From Archangium lansingense (GTDB lineage: Bacteria; Myxococcota; Myxococcia; Myxococcales; Myxococcaceae): DNA of 64,000 bases. The translations under genes were made by a program, and so were the position numbers. The stretch is from assembly GCF_026626635.1 (NCBI RefSeq), contig NZ_JAPNKA010000001.1, positions 4,278,001 to 4,342,000 of the forward strand. Direction: 5' to 3'. The notes below the pieces were generated by a model. The model had not been told where the DNA came from, did no database searches, and saw only the letters and a program-made list of their open reading frames with translations. This document shows positions 48,910-58,229 of the stretch, in pieces; positions within the stretch are counted from its first letter, which is position 1, and each line of letters starts with the position of its first letter.

Positions 48910-49344
48910 CTACTTTCCTCGGGCTGACTTCGCGTCGTAGGACCTGCGGGCCGCCGACACACGGTGCTGGTTGCGCAGGGCCCAGGTCGCCAGGGCGTTG
49001 ATCGGCACCATCACCTCCCGGCCCAGGTCGGTCATGGTGTAGTCGACGCGCGCGGGCACGGTGGGCGTCACCGTGCGGGTCACGAAGCCGTCCCGCTCCA
49101 GGGCCCGCAGCGTCGCCGTCAGCATCTTCTGGGACACGCCGCTGATGCTGCGGCGCAGCTCGCTGAAACGCAGGCTGCCGCCGTCCAGGGTGCGCATCAC
49201 CAGGATGGTCCACTTGTCCCCGATGCACTCGAGCACGCTGCCCACCTCGCGGCAGACCTCGGGGGGCAGATAGCGATCTTGTGGTTTCAAAAAAGTGCCT
49301 CCTTGTGGGTGCCTTCTGGTCACCTTTAGGGTGTTGGTCTCCAT
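48910..49344 (-). CDS. HxlR-family transcriptional regulator
   Basis: The 144-residue protein has the HxlR winged helix: CREVGSVLECIGDKWTILVM, LRFSELRRSISGVSQKMLTA, LRALERDGFVTRTVTPTVPA and VDYTMTDLGREVMVPINAL. The start ATG 49344 leaves 27 nt to the divergent SDR gene. HxlR regulators commonly control the divergent oxidoreductase in response to thiol or electrophile stress; here one of the two N-terminal cysteines is the usual sensor position. Confidence 0.9.
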   Translation of the reverse strand: METNTLKVTRRHPQGGTFLKPQDRYLPPEVCREVGSVLECIGDKWTILVMRTLDGGSLRFSELRRSISGVSQKMLTATLRALERDGFVTRTVTPTVPARVDYTMTDLGREVMVPINALATWALRNQHRVSAARRSYDAKSARGK

Positions 49345-49371
49345 TGGATACCAAGGACTGGGAGGCCCGCA

Positions 49372-50220
49372 ATGCAAGGGATGAATGTCGTGGTAACGGG
49401 TGCCAACTCGGGCGTTGGGTTCGAGCTGACCCGGAAGCTGCTGGAGGGTGGCGCACGGGTGGTCGCGCTGGTGCGGTCCGGGTTCGCCCCGGGGAACGCG
49501 CTGATCGACGCGGCGCTCGGTGACGGACGGCTGCGCGTGTACCGCGCGGATTTCAGTGATGTCGCCAGCCTGTCCGCGGCGCTGGCGCTCCTCCTCCAGC
49601 AGGAGACGCGCGTCGATGTCCTCTTCAACAACGCCGGGGTGTCGGTCGGTGGGGGCGCCCGCTCCAAGCAGGGCAGGGAGCTGCACTTCGAGGTCAACAC
49701 CGTCGCGCCCTACCTGATCACCCTGGCACTCAAGCCGCTGCTGCGGCTGGGATCGGCGAAGACGGTGATCAACACGTCCTCGAACGCACTGCTGACGGTG
49801 AAGCGCTTCGACAGCAGGACGCTGGAGAACCCCACGGATCTCCGGAAGTTGTTCGGCCCCTATGCCACCTCGAAGCTCGCGCTGTCGCTGTGGACCCGGG
49901 AGCTCGCCCCCCGGTTGGCGGAGGAGGGCGTCCAGATCCGCAGCGTCTGCCCTGGTCCCAACAAGACCCCGATGAGCGCGGGCGATGGCATGCCGGGCTG
50001 GCTGCGGCCCCTGACGCACCTGTTCTTCTCGCCCCCCAGTCGTGGCGCGGCGCGTCTGTACGATGCCGCCTTCGGCGCCTACCCGGGCACGCCGGGGGGG
50101 TTCATCAACAAGGGCAAGGACACCCCGTTGCGGTTCACCGACCAGGCCGGCGATGTGCTCGCCCAGGTCGATGCTATCTACCAGAGGGAACTGGCGGACG
50201 GCATCGCTGGTCCTCGTTGA
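49372..50220 (+). CDS. short-chain dehydrogenase/reductase
   Basis: The 282-residue SDR has the cofactor loop TGANSGVG, NNAG, catalytic Ser in NTSSNALL and YxxxK in YATSK. VCPGPNKTPMS follows the active site. GGGAGG lies eight bases before ATG 49372. It is divergent from an HxlR regulator, separated by 27 nt, and probably regulated by it. The stop codon is followed closely by IS91 remnant B. Confidence 0.93.
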   Translation: MQGMNVVVTGANSGVGFELTRKLLEGGARVVALVRSGFAPGNALIDAALGDGRLRVYRADFSDVASLSAALALLLQQETRVDVLFNNAGVSVGGGARSKQGRELHFEVNTVAPYLITLALKPLLRLGSAKTVINTSSNALLTVKRFDSRTLENPTDLRKLFGPYATSKLALSLWTRELAPRLAEEGVQIRSVCPGPNKTPMSAGDGMPGWLRPLTHLFFSPPSRGAARLYDAAFGAYPGTPGGFINKGKDTPLRFTDQAGDVLAQVDAIYQRELADGIAGPR

Positions 50221-50258
50221 AGGCCCCTGTTCCGCGGCCCTCCCAGTATTTCACCACT

Positions 50259-50737
50259 CCCTCAAGCAGGTGCGGAGGAGGCGAGCGCTGGGCTTGAGGC
50301 AGCGGCCAGGAAGGAGCGGATGAAGGAGAGGACACCGCCAGTGGACTTTAGCCGAGTTGCGCAGGAGGAGGTTCGACTGCGACGTGTTCGGCTGCGTGAG
50401 GTGTGGAGGCAGGCGGAGTGTATTTGCGTACGTGAAGGGGGCCCCCGGGGTGCGGGCGATTGTGGAGCACCTGGGCTTGCCCACGGCCTGTGCGAGGTAG
50501 GCCCCGGCACGAGGGCCACCCCAGGCGGCGTGGTGTTGAGGCGCAAGAGAGCCACCAGGCCGGCGGCCCCTGCCACGCACCTGATGGGAGCGCGGCCTGG
50601 GCAGGGGTATACCCCAAGGGGGTTCAAGCGGTCTGTCCACCGGCCGGGAGCATCGCTCGGGAGGCCCCGTCAGCGGCCCTCCTCGGCCCCTCCGCTCCAG
50701 CCCTCACCCTCAACAGGGCCTCTATCCCGCCTATACG
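50259..50737 (+). mobile_element. IS91-like remnant B
   Basis: This copy begins near CTCCCTCAAGCAGGTG, in the middle of the transposase C-terminal region. It encodes MKERTPPVDFSRVAQEEV and, after a shift, the zinc-ribbon and EHLGLP parts. It ends exactly at the 29-bp terminus 50709-50737 (ending CTATCCCGCCTATACG) shared with copies C and D. It abuts and has replaced the 5' part of a methyltransferase gene. Confidence 0.72.
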
Positions 50738-51263
50738 CCCGGGGCCGAAGGTCCGCTGGTACGACGTCGACTTCCCCGACGTCATCGCCCTGCGCGAGCA
50801 GCTCTATCCGGAGCGCGAAGGCTATCGCCGCATTGGCTCCTCGGTGACGAAGCTCTCCTGGCTCGACGCCATCCCCGGAGACACGCCGGTGTTCGTCATC
50901 GCCGAGGGCCTGATGATGTACCTGCACGAGAAGGACGGGACGGCGTTGCTCCGGCGCATCACCGAGCAGTTCCCGAGCGGGCAGCTCGCGTTCGACGGAT
51001 ACAGCGGGGCGATGACGCGCCTGGTCTCACGCCTCGCGACGGTGCGCGGCGCGAAGGTCGAGCTCATCTGGGGAGTCGATGATCCGCACGACCTCGAGAA
51101 GCAGGTGCCCAGGCTCCGGCTCGTCGAGGACGTCCCGTTCCTCACGATGCCCGCCCTGGTGGACCGGCTGGCCAGGGGCGGGGTCTCCAGGGCGATGCAC
51201 GGGATGATGGGCCGGCTGCCGTTCTATCGGCACCTGGTCCGTCACCTGCGCTACGAGTTCTAG
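50738..51263 (+). pseudogene. LCMT/TcmP-type SAM methyltransferase, 5' truncated
   Basis: The frame resumes directly at the IS91 right end and encodes KVRWYDVDFPDVIALREQLY, WLDAIPGDTPVFVIAEGLMM, YLHEKDGTALLRRI and an Arg-rich end (YRHLVRHLRYEF). This is the C-terminal two-thirds of the leucine carboxyl methyltransferase/PCMT family. The SAM-binding GxGxD motif and N-terminus are missing, so it is inactive unless expressed from another fusion. Confidence 0.72.
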
Positions 51264-51332
51264 TGGTCACTCCACTAGCGGGCATGGAAGCGGCGGGGAG
51301 CATGACTGGCGATGCCGGGCCGCGCCGGACGG

Positions 51333-53329
51333 TCACCGCCGCGCCATGCCGGGGCCGCGCAGGCCCCACGCCACCTCGACCTGGAGCAGGTAGGTCCGGT
51401 CCGTCGACGACGAGAACTCGAACGAGGGGGCTGTCTCGCCCGGGTTGAACCACACCCGACCGCCCAGGTTGCCCCTGCCGCGGTCCCACGGCGCGCCGGG
51501 GTCGAGCTTGAACGCGATGGTCCCGCGCTCCTTCTGGTGAAAGCCGATCCGGTCGCCGGCCTGCACGGCGATTGGCCCGGTGAAGAACGTGTTGACCGCG
51601 CGCGGGCGCGGGGTCTCGTAGGCGGTCTTGGCTTGGACCGCGTAGCGATTGCCGTCGGGCCGGTACACCACCAGCGCCACCGGCTGGTCGGTGAGCGCGA
51701 CGAAGGTCCACGACCGCAGCATGGCGTCGAACCCGATAACCAGGCCGGTATCGAGATAGTAGACGTCCTGCCAGGTGTCGGCGGCGTAGCTGGATAGCTC
51801 GCCGAACGGCGGGAACTCGTTGCCGACGGTGTAGGGCTCGAAGAGGTGCTCGATCTGCACGCCTGTGATCGGTCCGTTCGGCGCCGACGCGAACGCGACC
51901 GCGCTCTGGCCGCCGCCGTTCTCGCCGGGCGGCTCGTACAGGAACGTGTCGCCGCCGTAGAGCGCGAGCCGGCTGAGCTGCGGCGTGGCGGGCGGCCCCA
52001 TCGCGATGTGGAACGCCGAGTGGATGTCGCCCCCCTCCCCGCTGCCGCCGACGGTGAACGGCCCGTAGAACGGGTGGGTGTAGGTGCCCTTGTAGTCGTC
52101 GGCGATGCGGGCGCCGTGTGGCGGGCGCGACGGCAGCGGCTCGGGCACCTTGTAGAGCCCGTCCTGCATCATGGCCGCGGCCCCGTGGAGGATGGCGTCG
52201 AAGTCGACGCCGTCCGAGAGCATGTCCTCCATGAAGGCGCGGCAGATCGCCTCGGGCACACCGACGGGCTGGCCGTTGGTGAGCACGACGATGCCGGTCC
52301 GGCACTGCGGCAGGATCATCACGGCGGTCGAAGCGCCCAGCACGAACGCGCCCGAGTGACTCCAGCGCACCGGCCGGGGAGGCTGGCCGTCGCTGCGTCG
52401 GAGCCGAGATCGACGTTCCACCCGAAGCCGTAGTTCGCGGACGGGGTGTAGGGCTGGTGGGTCAGCGCGAGTTGGGCGCGGAACGCCGCGTCGAAGTGTC
52501 CGTCGTTGACGAGCCCGAGCTGGAGCCGCAGCCACTGCGCCAGGTCGCGCGCGGTCGAGCACACGCCACCGGCCGGCGACTGGGCATCGGCGTCGCGCAC
52601 CTGGGGGGTGCGATGCCAGCTCGGATTGGCGGGCAAGGCCGGCGTGCCGGCCAGCGGCGCGGGCGTGCGCTGGTGCGGGACCGCTGCATTTCCGGCGCGC
52701 AGCGCGGCGTCGAACGCGGAGAACCGCGAGCTGGTCGCGGTCATCCCCAGCGGCTGGTAGAGCACGCGCTCGGCCAGGACCGGCCAGTCGCATCCTCCGG
52801 CACGCGCCACCGCGAGCGCGGCGGCGGTGAAGCCGAAATTGGTATACGCGTAGCTGCTGGCGAAGCGTCCACCCGGGGCGACGTGCCCGGGCGACAGCGG
52901 AAGGAGGCCCAGCCGGCGCAAGATCTCCTCGCGGCCGTAGCCCATGTCCTCGAGCAGATCACCGGCGTGATCGGGCAGGCCGCTGCGGTGGGCGAACAGC
53001 GCTCCGACGGTCACTGCCGGATCGGCCAGAGCGAATCCGGGCAGTTCGCGTTTGATGGCCGCGTCCCAGCCCCACGTGGCGCCGTGGCTGAGCTGCCAGG
53101 CCGCGATGCTGGTGGCGATCGGCTTGGACAGCGACGCGAGCTGGAACACCGTGTCGCGATCGACCAGGGTCGGTCCGCCGGCGGTGGTGCTGCCGACCTG
53201 CTCGAAGGCGATGGTCTCGCCCGACACAATCGCAATGGCAATGCCGGGTACGCCGGTCTGCGTCTGTGCGCGGCGGGCGTGAGCGGCCACGTTCTTCATG
53301 GCGCGACCGACGTTGAAGGTGATGGTCAT
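51333..53329 (-). pseudogene. serine hydrolase (class C beta-lactamase-like) with one frameshift
   Basis: The 5' part (53329 to about 52376) has the nucleophile motif SLSK in FQLASLSKPIATSIAAW and the YTN motif in SYAYTNFGFTAAAL. In a different frame the remainder continues VRWSHSGAFVLGAS (the HSG equivalent of KTG) and a long C-terminal beta-rich domain to 51333. Inserting one C in the four-base run at 52376-52379 (GGGG on the plus strand) joins them into a 666-codon frame. Either a real mutation or a sequencing error; the enzyme family (DUF3471-like C-terminal domain) includes esterases and D-aminopeptidases. Confidence 0.78.
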
Positions 53330-53362
53330 GGACGTGCGAGCATCCTGCGCGGGCCTGAGGTG

Positions 53363-53653
53363 TCAAAGAACTCGTTCCGACACCTCGGCTCTCCGGATCG
53401 TCCATACGAGTCGTCTGACACCTTCCCGGATGAGCTCGGTGCCGCCGTTACTATAGCCGTAGGTCTCGCAGCCGATGTATTGCACGGTGTCCGGGCTGTT
53501 TCTCGCGCTCGCCAGTGAGCCCGACGCAAATCCACTTCCATCGCTGTTCTTGCTGATGCTCACCGTGGGGCTGCTCTTGTATCCCGCCCATGCGGTCATT
53601 CCGAGGAGCGCCGTGACGGCCACTCCGACGAGCCTCGCGTTGTTCTTCCTCAT
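53363..53653 (-). CDS. small secreted protein
   Basis: ATG 53653 lies behind GAGGGAGG and gives 96 residues with signal peptide MRKNNARLVGVAVTALLGMT (then AWAG). The mature part SPTVSISKNSDGSGFASGSL precedes DTVQYIGCETYGYSNG. The last 25 residues (VRRLVWTIRRAEVSERVL end) do not fit the rest and may be a frameshift or junction artifact. Family unknown. Confidence 0.55.
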   Translation of the reverse strand: MRKNNARLVGVAVTALLGMTAWAGYKSSPTVSISKNSDGSGFASGSLASARNSPDTVQYIGCETYGYSNGGTELIREGVRRLVWTIRRAEVSERVL

Positions 53654-53747
53654 GCAGCCTCCCTCGGAGTGACGGGATGTCACCCCGCGCGAGAGGATGG
53701 GATTCACCCGGGGTGAAGGCAAACACTATGTGCGGGTTGCGGACGGT

Positions 53748-54365
53748 TCAGTCCTGACGGCGCGAACCGGTTCCCCGCGCGTTGTAGACGAGCGCGCCAG
53801 AGCGGCCATATTCGGCGAAGACGGCGATCGCCTCATCCCTCAGCACTCCCGAGGTGACGCGGATGCCGCGGCCCTCGAGTTCTTCCCTCCAGTTGGCGGG
53901 CATGGGTCCCTCGTCGAAGCCGGTGAGCGCTTCGCACTCGGGGCCGTGGCCGGCGATGAGCAGGTGCTTGACGCCCGACCAGATGAGCGCGCCGTAGCAC
54001 ATCGTGCACGGGCGCCAGTTGACGACGAGCTCGAGCTCGCGGCCACCCGCCGAGCCCAGATCCCAGGTGCCGAGACGGGCCTGGGCGAGCGAGAGCGCCA
54101 TGACTTCCGCATGCACGGAGGACAAGCCCGAGCTCAACACGACGTTGACGCCGAGGGAGATCAATTCGCCCGTCGTGGGGTCGACGACGAGCGCCGCGAA
54201 CGGCCCACCGTTGCCTTCCTTGTAATTGCGTGCGGCGAGCTTGTTGACGAGGCGGACGCGGTCCGCGGCGGCCGGCAGGAGCGTGTTGTACGTGTGCAGC
54301 TCCTTCAGCAACCAGTCGGGGAGCTGTGCGTTCACGCGTGTAGCGAAGGGGTGTGCGTCGTTCAT
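53748..54365 (-). CDS. nucleoside/CMP-type deaminase
   Basis: ATG 54365 lies behind CAGGAG and gives 205 residues. The zinc-dependent deaminase motifs are HAEV in SVHAEVMALSLAQ and PCxxC in WRPCTMCYGALIWSGVKHL. The family converts cytosine, guanine or related compounds; the specific substrate is unclear. It starts 16 nt after the DUF4253 lipoprotein stop and may be in its transcript. Confidence 0.86.
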   Translation of the reverse strand: MNDAHPFATRVNAQLPDWLLKELHTYNTLLPAAADRVRLVNKLAARNYKEGNGGPFAALVVDPTTGELISLGVNVVLSSGLSSVHAEVMALSLAQARLGTWDLGSAGGRELELVVNWRPCTMCYGALIWSGVKHLLIAGHGPECEALTGFDEGPMPANWREELEGRGIRVTSGVLRDEAIAVFAEYGRSGALVYNARGTGSRRQD

Positions 54366-54381
54366 GAGGGCTCCTGGGGGC

Positions 54382-56133
54382 TCAGTCCCACCAGAACCAC
54401 CAGAAGTGGGTCTGCATGAGTCTGGCGGCATGCGTCTCGACAGTCTCCACGACGCCATCGGGACAGAGGAAGAAATGCTGCGTTGCCACGGCGAGGGCCT
54501 CTTCTTTCGAGGTCAGCGGCTGGGGAACCCAGAGCTCCACTTCCGCGCCGCTGTTCATCCCGAACACCCGGGCGCCGTATCGCTCGTGGTAGTACCGGGC
54601 CACGGCAACCAGCTCGGCCTGGTCCGGGTACGCCTCTCCGGAGAAGAAGGGGAGGAACGCCGGGACTTCCCAGGGCTGCCGCGTGGGAACCAACGCGATG
54701 TGGGTCCAGTCGCCAGTCACGAGCTTCGGCTTGCCGATGCCCTCTCTTGGGGAGGCGGGCCACTCGCCGTGAGGTAGCTCCAGGTCCTTGTAGGGGCTGT
54801 CTTGTCCGTTGAGGAGATTGACCGGATCCAGCCTGCCCAGGTGGCCGAAGACCTCCTGCGGAGTATTGGAGACGAAGCGGTCCTGACGGAGGCCGTACCA
54901 CGTCACCTCCTCGCCCGGCTTCTTGTTCAAGTAGTGCTCTTCCCGCGGACGTCTCTTGTTCTGTTCGAACCGGGTGGTCCAATGCTCGGAGACATCTTCC
55001 ACCTCGTGGTCACTTCCGAGCACGACGGGGAGATACCCGAGCTCGGGGGCGGCCTCGCTCAGGTTCCGCCAGACCTGGACGGCGTCCTTGTTGGCAACGA
55101 CGATGCGGTAAACCTCGGGGCCGTCCTCGTTGAACAGACGCCACGCGTGGGTGATACCGAAACGCCGGAGCCGGGACACCAATGCCTCCGGCGCGGCGGG
55201 CATCGCATCGAGTTTGCGCCGGGCCACCAGGGCGCCGAAGTCGAAGCTGCCGAGCCTCCGTGAGGGGGCCGTGAATCCGGCTGCATCGATGAGCTCCAGG
55301 AGGGGCGCCGCGAAAGACGGCCACTCCTTCGCGCTCTCGACTGGCACGATCAACACGTCACCGGCCACGAGCTCATCGTTGGAAAACTGTTCTCGGGCGT
55401 CGGCGACCGAGAGCTCGTTGACCGGGTCGGAGACGTGCTCGACGACGGTCCAACCTGTTTCGAGCTGGAGCGTGGAGGCGAAGAGAAGTTTTCTGTGCAC
55501 GAATCGCCGGGCTTCGGTGACGATCGCCACGTTGAGAGCTTCCTCCAGTTGCCCGGGTGCCATTCCAGACAACCGGCTGGCACGCTGATAGATGTCCGTT
55601 TCGGAGAGGGCCCTGGCGAAGACGCTGGGGGCTGACTCGACGAACGGCAACCGGATCCGCTGTCCCTCCTCGATGCCGCTACCTCCCGCGAGCGCCAACG
55701 CCTGGTCCAGGGGGATGTGCAGTTGAGGATCGGTTGGCTGTGCCCTGGCCACGAGGAGCCGGTCGATCGCGATGCTGTCGCTGCTGAAATAGCCGGGCTT
55801 GCCCGGACTCAGTTGGATGCTCTCCACCGCCAGCTCGTCCGTGGCGAAGACCTTCCCCGCATGCTCGTCTTCTCCAGAGCCATGCCGGTTCGCGGGATGG
55901 AGCCCGATGCGCTCATTCGCCGCCAGATGCAGGGCGCTCCTCAGCCCGGCGAGCACCTGCTTGAACTCGAGTTGGTGCTCCCGGCAGTACGCCGCGAGGG
56001 CGGACGCGACAGCCCGCGCTTCGGGGGAAAGTGAGGCGGTATTCATGCCGAGCTCGTCCTTCTTCCGGGTGCCTTGCTGAATCACGCACGCGGCGAGCGC
56101 CAGGCTGAGCACCACAAGTACCAACCATTTCAT
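54382..56133 (-). CDS. lipoprotein with C-terminal DUF4253 domain
   Basis: The 583-residue protein begins with a lipoprotein signal (MKWLVLVVLSLALAAC). The C-terminal about 110 residues have the DUF4253 pattern: IALVPTRQPWEVPAFLPFFS, LVAVARYYHERYGARVFGMN and VATQHFFLCPDGVVE, ending WWFWWD. The central region has a repeated ratio of Glu/Val/Arg-rich segments with no motif I recognise. DUF4253 is usually a small cytoplasmic protein; export by a lipid anchor is unusual. Confidence 0.75.
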   Translation of the reverse strand: MKWLVLVVLSLALAACVIQQGTRKKDELGMNTASLSPEARAVASALAAYCREHQLEFKQVLAGLRSALHLAANERIGLHPANRHGSGEDEHAGKVFATDELAVESIQLSPGKPGYFSSDSIAIDRLLVARAQPTDPQLHIPLDQALALAGGSGIEEGQRIRLPFVESAPSVFARALSETDIYQRASRLSGMAPGQLEEALNVAIVTEARRFVHRKLLFASTLQLETGWTVVEHVSDPVNELSVADAREQFSNDELVAGDVLIVPVESAKEWPSFAAPLLELIDAAGFTAPSRRLGSFDFGALVARRKLDAMPAAPEALVSRLRRFGITHAWRLFNEDGPEVYRIVVANKDAVQVWRNLSEAAPELGYLPVVLGSDHEVEDVSEHWTTRFEQNKRRPREEHYLNKKPGEEVTWYGLRQDRFVSNTPQEVFGHLGRLDPVNLLNGQDSPYKDLELPHGEWPASPREGIGKPKLVTGDWTHIALVPTRQPWEVPAFLPFFSGEAYPDQAELVAVARYYHERYGARVFGMNSGAEVELWVPQPLTSKEEALAVATQHFFLCPDGVVETVETHAARLMQTHFWWFWWD

Positions 56134-56312
56134 GGCCGCGGACCTTCATGCGGATTGTGGCGAGGCGTCAATCCGAACGGACCTCCCTCCGGCCATGGCT
56201 CGGCCACGTTCTTCGAGGGCGACACGCTGAGGCTTCCCCTCATCCAGGTGCTGCTCCAGGCCCCCGGACATAGATACTGTCCACCCCTCGCCGGACCGGC
56301 CGCGAGCAGTTC

Positions 56313-56339
56313 CAACTGGTCCGACCATCGGACCAGTTG
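56313..56339. promoter_or_regulatory. 27-bp perfect dyad
   Basis: CAACTGGTCCGA, centre CCA, TCGGACCAGTTG. All 12 positions pair. It can form a strong hairpin or bind a dimeric regulator. Similar sequence recurs 114 bp to the right. Confidence 0.55.
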
Positions 56340-56426
56340 CGCGAGTTCGCGCCCGGAGGCCGCCCTGCGCAGGGGTCTGGCCTCATCTCGAAACCAGAGG
56401 GGAACGCTCCGGTCGCGGTGTCGCCA

Positions 56427-56451
56427 AACTTGTCCAACAGTTGGACAAGTT
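56427..56451. promoter_or_regulatory. 25-bp perfect dyad
   Basis: AACTTGTCCAAC, centre A, GTTGGACAAGTT. All 12 positions pair. It resembles the dyad at 56313-56339 (both carry AACT-GTCC in the left arm), and both are followed by a related GTTCG/GTTGC ... CGCG ... CCGG sequence. Confidence 0.55.
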
Positions 56452-56586
56452 CGTGAAGAGCGCGGCCGGGAGGTGGGCCGAACTCGAGGGCGCGACTCAA
56501 GTGTGCGGTACGGACACACTGGCGTGGTTCATCACCCTGAAAGGACTTCGTTCGGATGGCCTGGTTCTTCCCGTCCTGGAGTCCCC

Positions 56587-57372
56587 TCAGGGCAGGATCG
56601 CGCGGGGCACTGGCTTCTTCTCGCTCACGGGCATGTAGCACTTGCCCTCATGCTCGGCCGAGCTGATGGGGCAGGGCGGCTTGTACTCGAGCGGCACCCA
56701 GCATCCGCCACGAATCTCCACCGAGGGCATCTTGCACGGGGGCTTCCGCTGCCCCTTGAAGGGTCCATCCGGCAGGTCGTAGCCGATAACGGACGGGGCT
56801 TCGTCCTCCATGTCGATCAATGTGACGGGCTCCTTGAGGGCCGCTTCGGCGAGGGCGGGAGACTGCTTCGCTTCGGTGGGCTCGGGTGGACGGGGCCAGA
56901 GGAGCACTCCGGCCGCCGCGACCGTGGCCATCGCGAAGGACGCGGCCCCCGTGAGCAGCCCGCGGCGGCGGGGTGCCGGGTGCTTCGGTTCCGGCAACTG
57001 GGGCTGGCCGGTGAGATGGGCGTAGGCATCCGGCCGCTCCTCGAGGCGCGCCATCGCGGTGCCGAGCCGCTGGAGCAGCATGGTCAGCTCCTGGAGAGCC
57101 CGGGGATTCTCCCGAGGCGCATGCTCCACCTCCAACGCGAGGAACGGAGGAGCGCTCTCGCTCGTGGCGCGCACGGTCCAGCCGCCGAGCGGACGCCAGT
57201 CGCCGGGATACCCGGGCATCAGCACCACGGCGGGGGCACCCGTCTCGGTGTTGTGGGCCTGATAGAGACGCCCGAGCCCCATGCCGGTGCCCCGGTGACG
57301 CTTGCCGACGAAGTACGGTCCCAGCTTGCCTCCGTCCCATTCCGGTGTGTCGCTCATTCCCATGTCTCCCAT
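56587..57372 (-). CDS. transmembrane protein with kinase-like N-terminus lacking a catalytic core
   Basis: The 261-residue protein starts with a kinase Gly-loop-like segment (GPYFVGKRHRGTGMGLGRLY, AHNTETGAPAVVLMPG) but has no HRD, DFG or APE motif. A membrane helix follows at about 137-160 (AASFAMATVAAAGVLLW). The C-terminal about 60 residues form a Cys-containing domain (PPCKMPSVEIRGGCWVPLEY then CPISSAEHEGKCYMP) like the extracytoplasmic tails of some myxobacterial kinases. It may be a decayed kinase or an adaptor. The Cys pattern suggests two disulfides. Confidence 0.6.
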   Translation of the reverse strand: MGDMGMSDTPEWDGGKLGPYFVGKRHRGTGMGLGRLYQAHNTETGAPAVVLMPGYPGDWRPLGGWTVRATSESAPPFLALEVEHAPRENPRALQELTMLLQRLGTAMARLEERPDAYAHLTGQPQLPEPKHPAPRRRGLLTGAASFAMATVAAAGVLLWPRPPEPTEAKQSPALAEAALKEPVTLIDMEDEAPSVIGYDLPDGPFKGQRKPPCKMPSVEIRGGCWVPLEYKPPCPISSAEHEGKCYMPVSEKKPVPRAILP

Positions 57373-57529
57373 GCAGGCGGCGCGGGGCAGGGTACCCCGG
57401 CGCTCGGATGCCCTGGAACGTTGCCTGTCACGCCAGGAGACCCCACCCTACCTGAGATGTCAGACGGGTGGATAGACTGGAGAGGTCACGGCGGGCATGG
57501 GCCCTGCCAGACGACCAGGAGGCGTGGCG

Positions 57530-58111
57530 ATGGGACATGGGAAGAAACCGGCGACCTACGAGGACATCGAGGCCCTGCCGGTCGGGTGGGTGGGAGAGAT
57601 TCTGGAGGACGAGCTGGTGGCCTCGCCCAGGCCAGCCGTGGGGCACGCCAATGTCGGCTACCTGTTGAGTGTCGAGCTGGGAGGGCCGTTCCGGCTGGGA
57701 CGAGGTGGGCCTGGCGGGTGGTGGCTCCTCTATGAGCCGGAGCTGCACCTCGGCCGGGACATTCTCGTGCCGGACCTCGCTGGGTGGCGCCGCGAGCGCA
57801 TGCCGAAGCTGCCCGCTCCCGAGGAGCCTTTCGTGACGCTCGCTCCAAACTGGGTTTGCGAGGTGCTCTCGCCCTCCACGGTCATGGTCGATCGTATGCG
57901 CAAGTTGCCCGTCTACCACCGGGAGGGTGTGGCTCATGCGTGGCTCATCGACCCGCTCGCGCGCACCTTGGAGGTCCACCGGCGGGCGCCATCGGGCTGG
58001 GTGCTCGTCGAGACACATTCGGGTGAGGAGTCGGTGCGCGCCGAGCCCTTCGACGCGGTACCGCTCGAGTTGGGCCTCCTCTGGATGGAGCGGGCTCCGG
58101 CGAGCCGGTGA
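57530..58111 (+). CDS. Uma2-family (DUF820) PD-(D/E)XK-like protein
   Basis: ATG 57530 lies seven bases after AGGAGG and gives 193 residues. The Uma2 pattern is visible: YEDIEALPVGWVGEILEDEL, LVPDLAGWRRERMP (catalytic Asp), VCEVLSPSTVMVDRMRKLPV (E-x-L-S-P-S-T) and HAWLIDPLARTLEVH. Uma2 proteins are restriction endonuclease-fold, often multicopy in genomes. The function is unclear. Confidence 0.88.
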   Translation: MGHGKKPATYEDIEALPVGWVGEILEDELVASPRPAVGHANVGYLLSVELGGPFRLGRGGPGGWWLLYEPELHLGRDILVPDLAGWRRERMPKLPAPEEPFVTLAPNWVCEVLSPSTVMVDRMRKLPVYHREGVAHAWLIDPLARTLEVHRRAPSGWVLVETHSGEESVRAEPFDAVPLELGLLWMERAPASR

Positions 58112-58229
58112 CCTCCGCGAGGCGTCGCTCTGGCGGGATGACGGTCTCTCGCGAGGGATGCAGGAGGCGCGTGTCCGCACTCGGTGGATGACGATGGCAG
58201 GCCGGTTGCTTCGAGCGGCTCTCCGAACC

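Larger units (their letters stand above)
56134..56586. other. 453-bp intergenic region with two long palindromes
   Basis: Between two leftward genes there is no convincing complete gene. The region has two perfect 12-bp-arm palindromes (56313-56339 and 56427-56451) that share similar flanks, listed separately. Fragments on the minus strand (GRALHELVQLLDKF and GRELAQLVRWSDQLELLAAG in different frames) hint at a decayed duplicated coding segment. Confidence 0.45.

Noticed and set aside
51312..53518. plus-strand frames over the serine hydrolase
   Set aside because: They are antisense to a gene with recognisable active-site motifs and have no motifs of their own.
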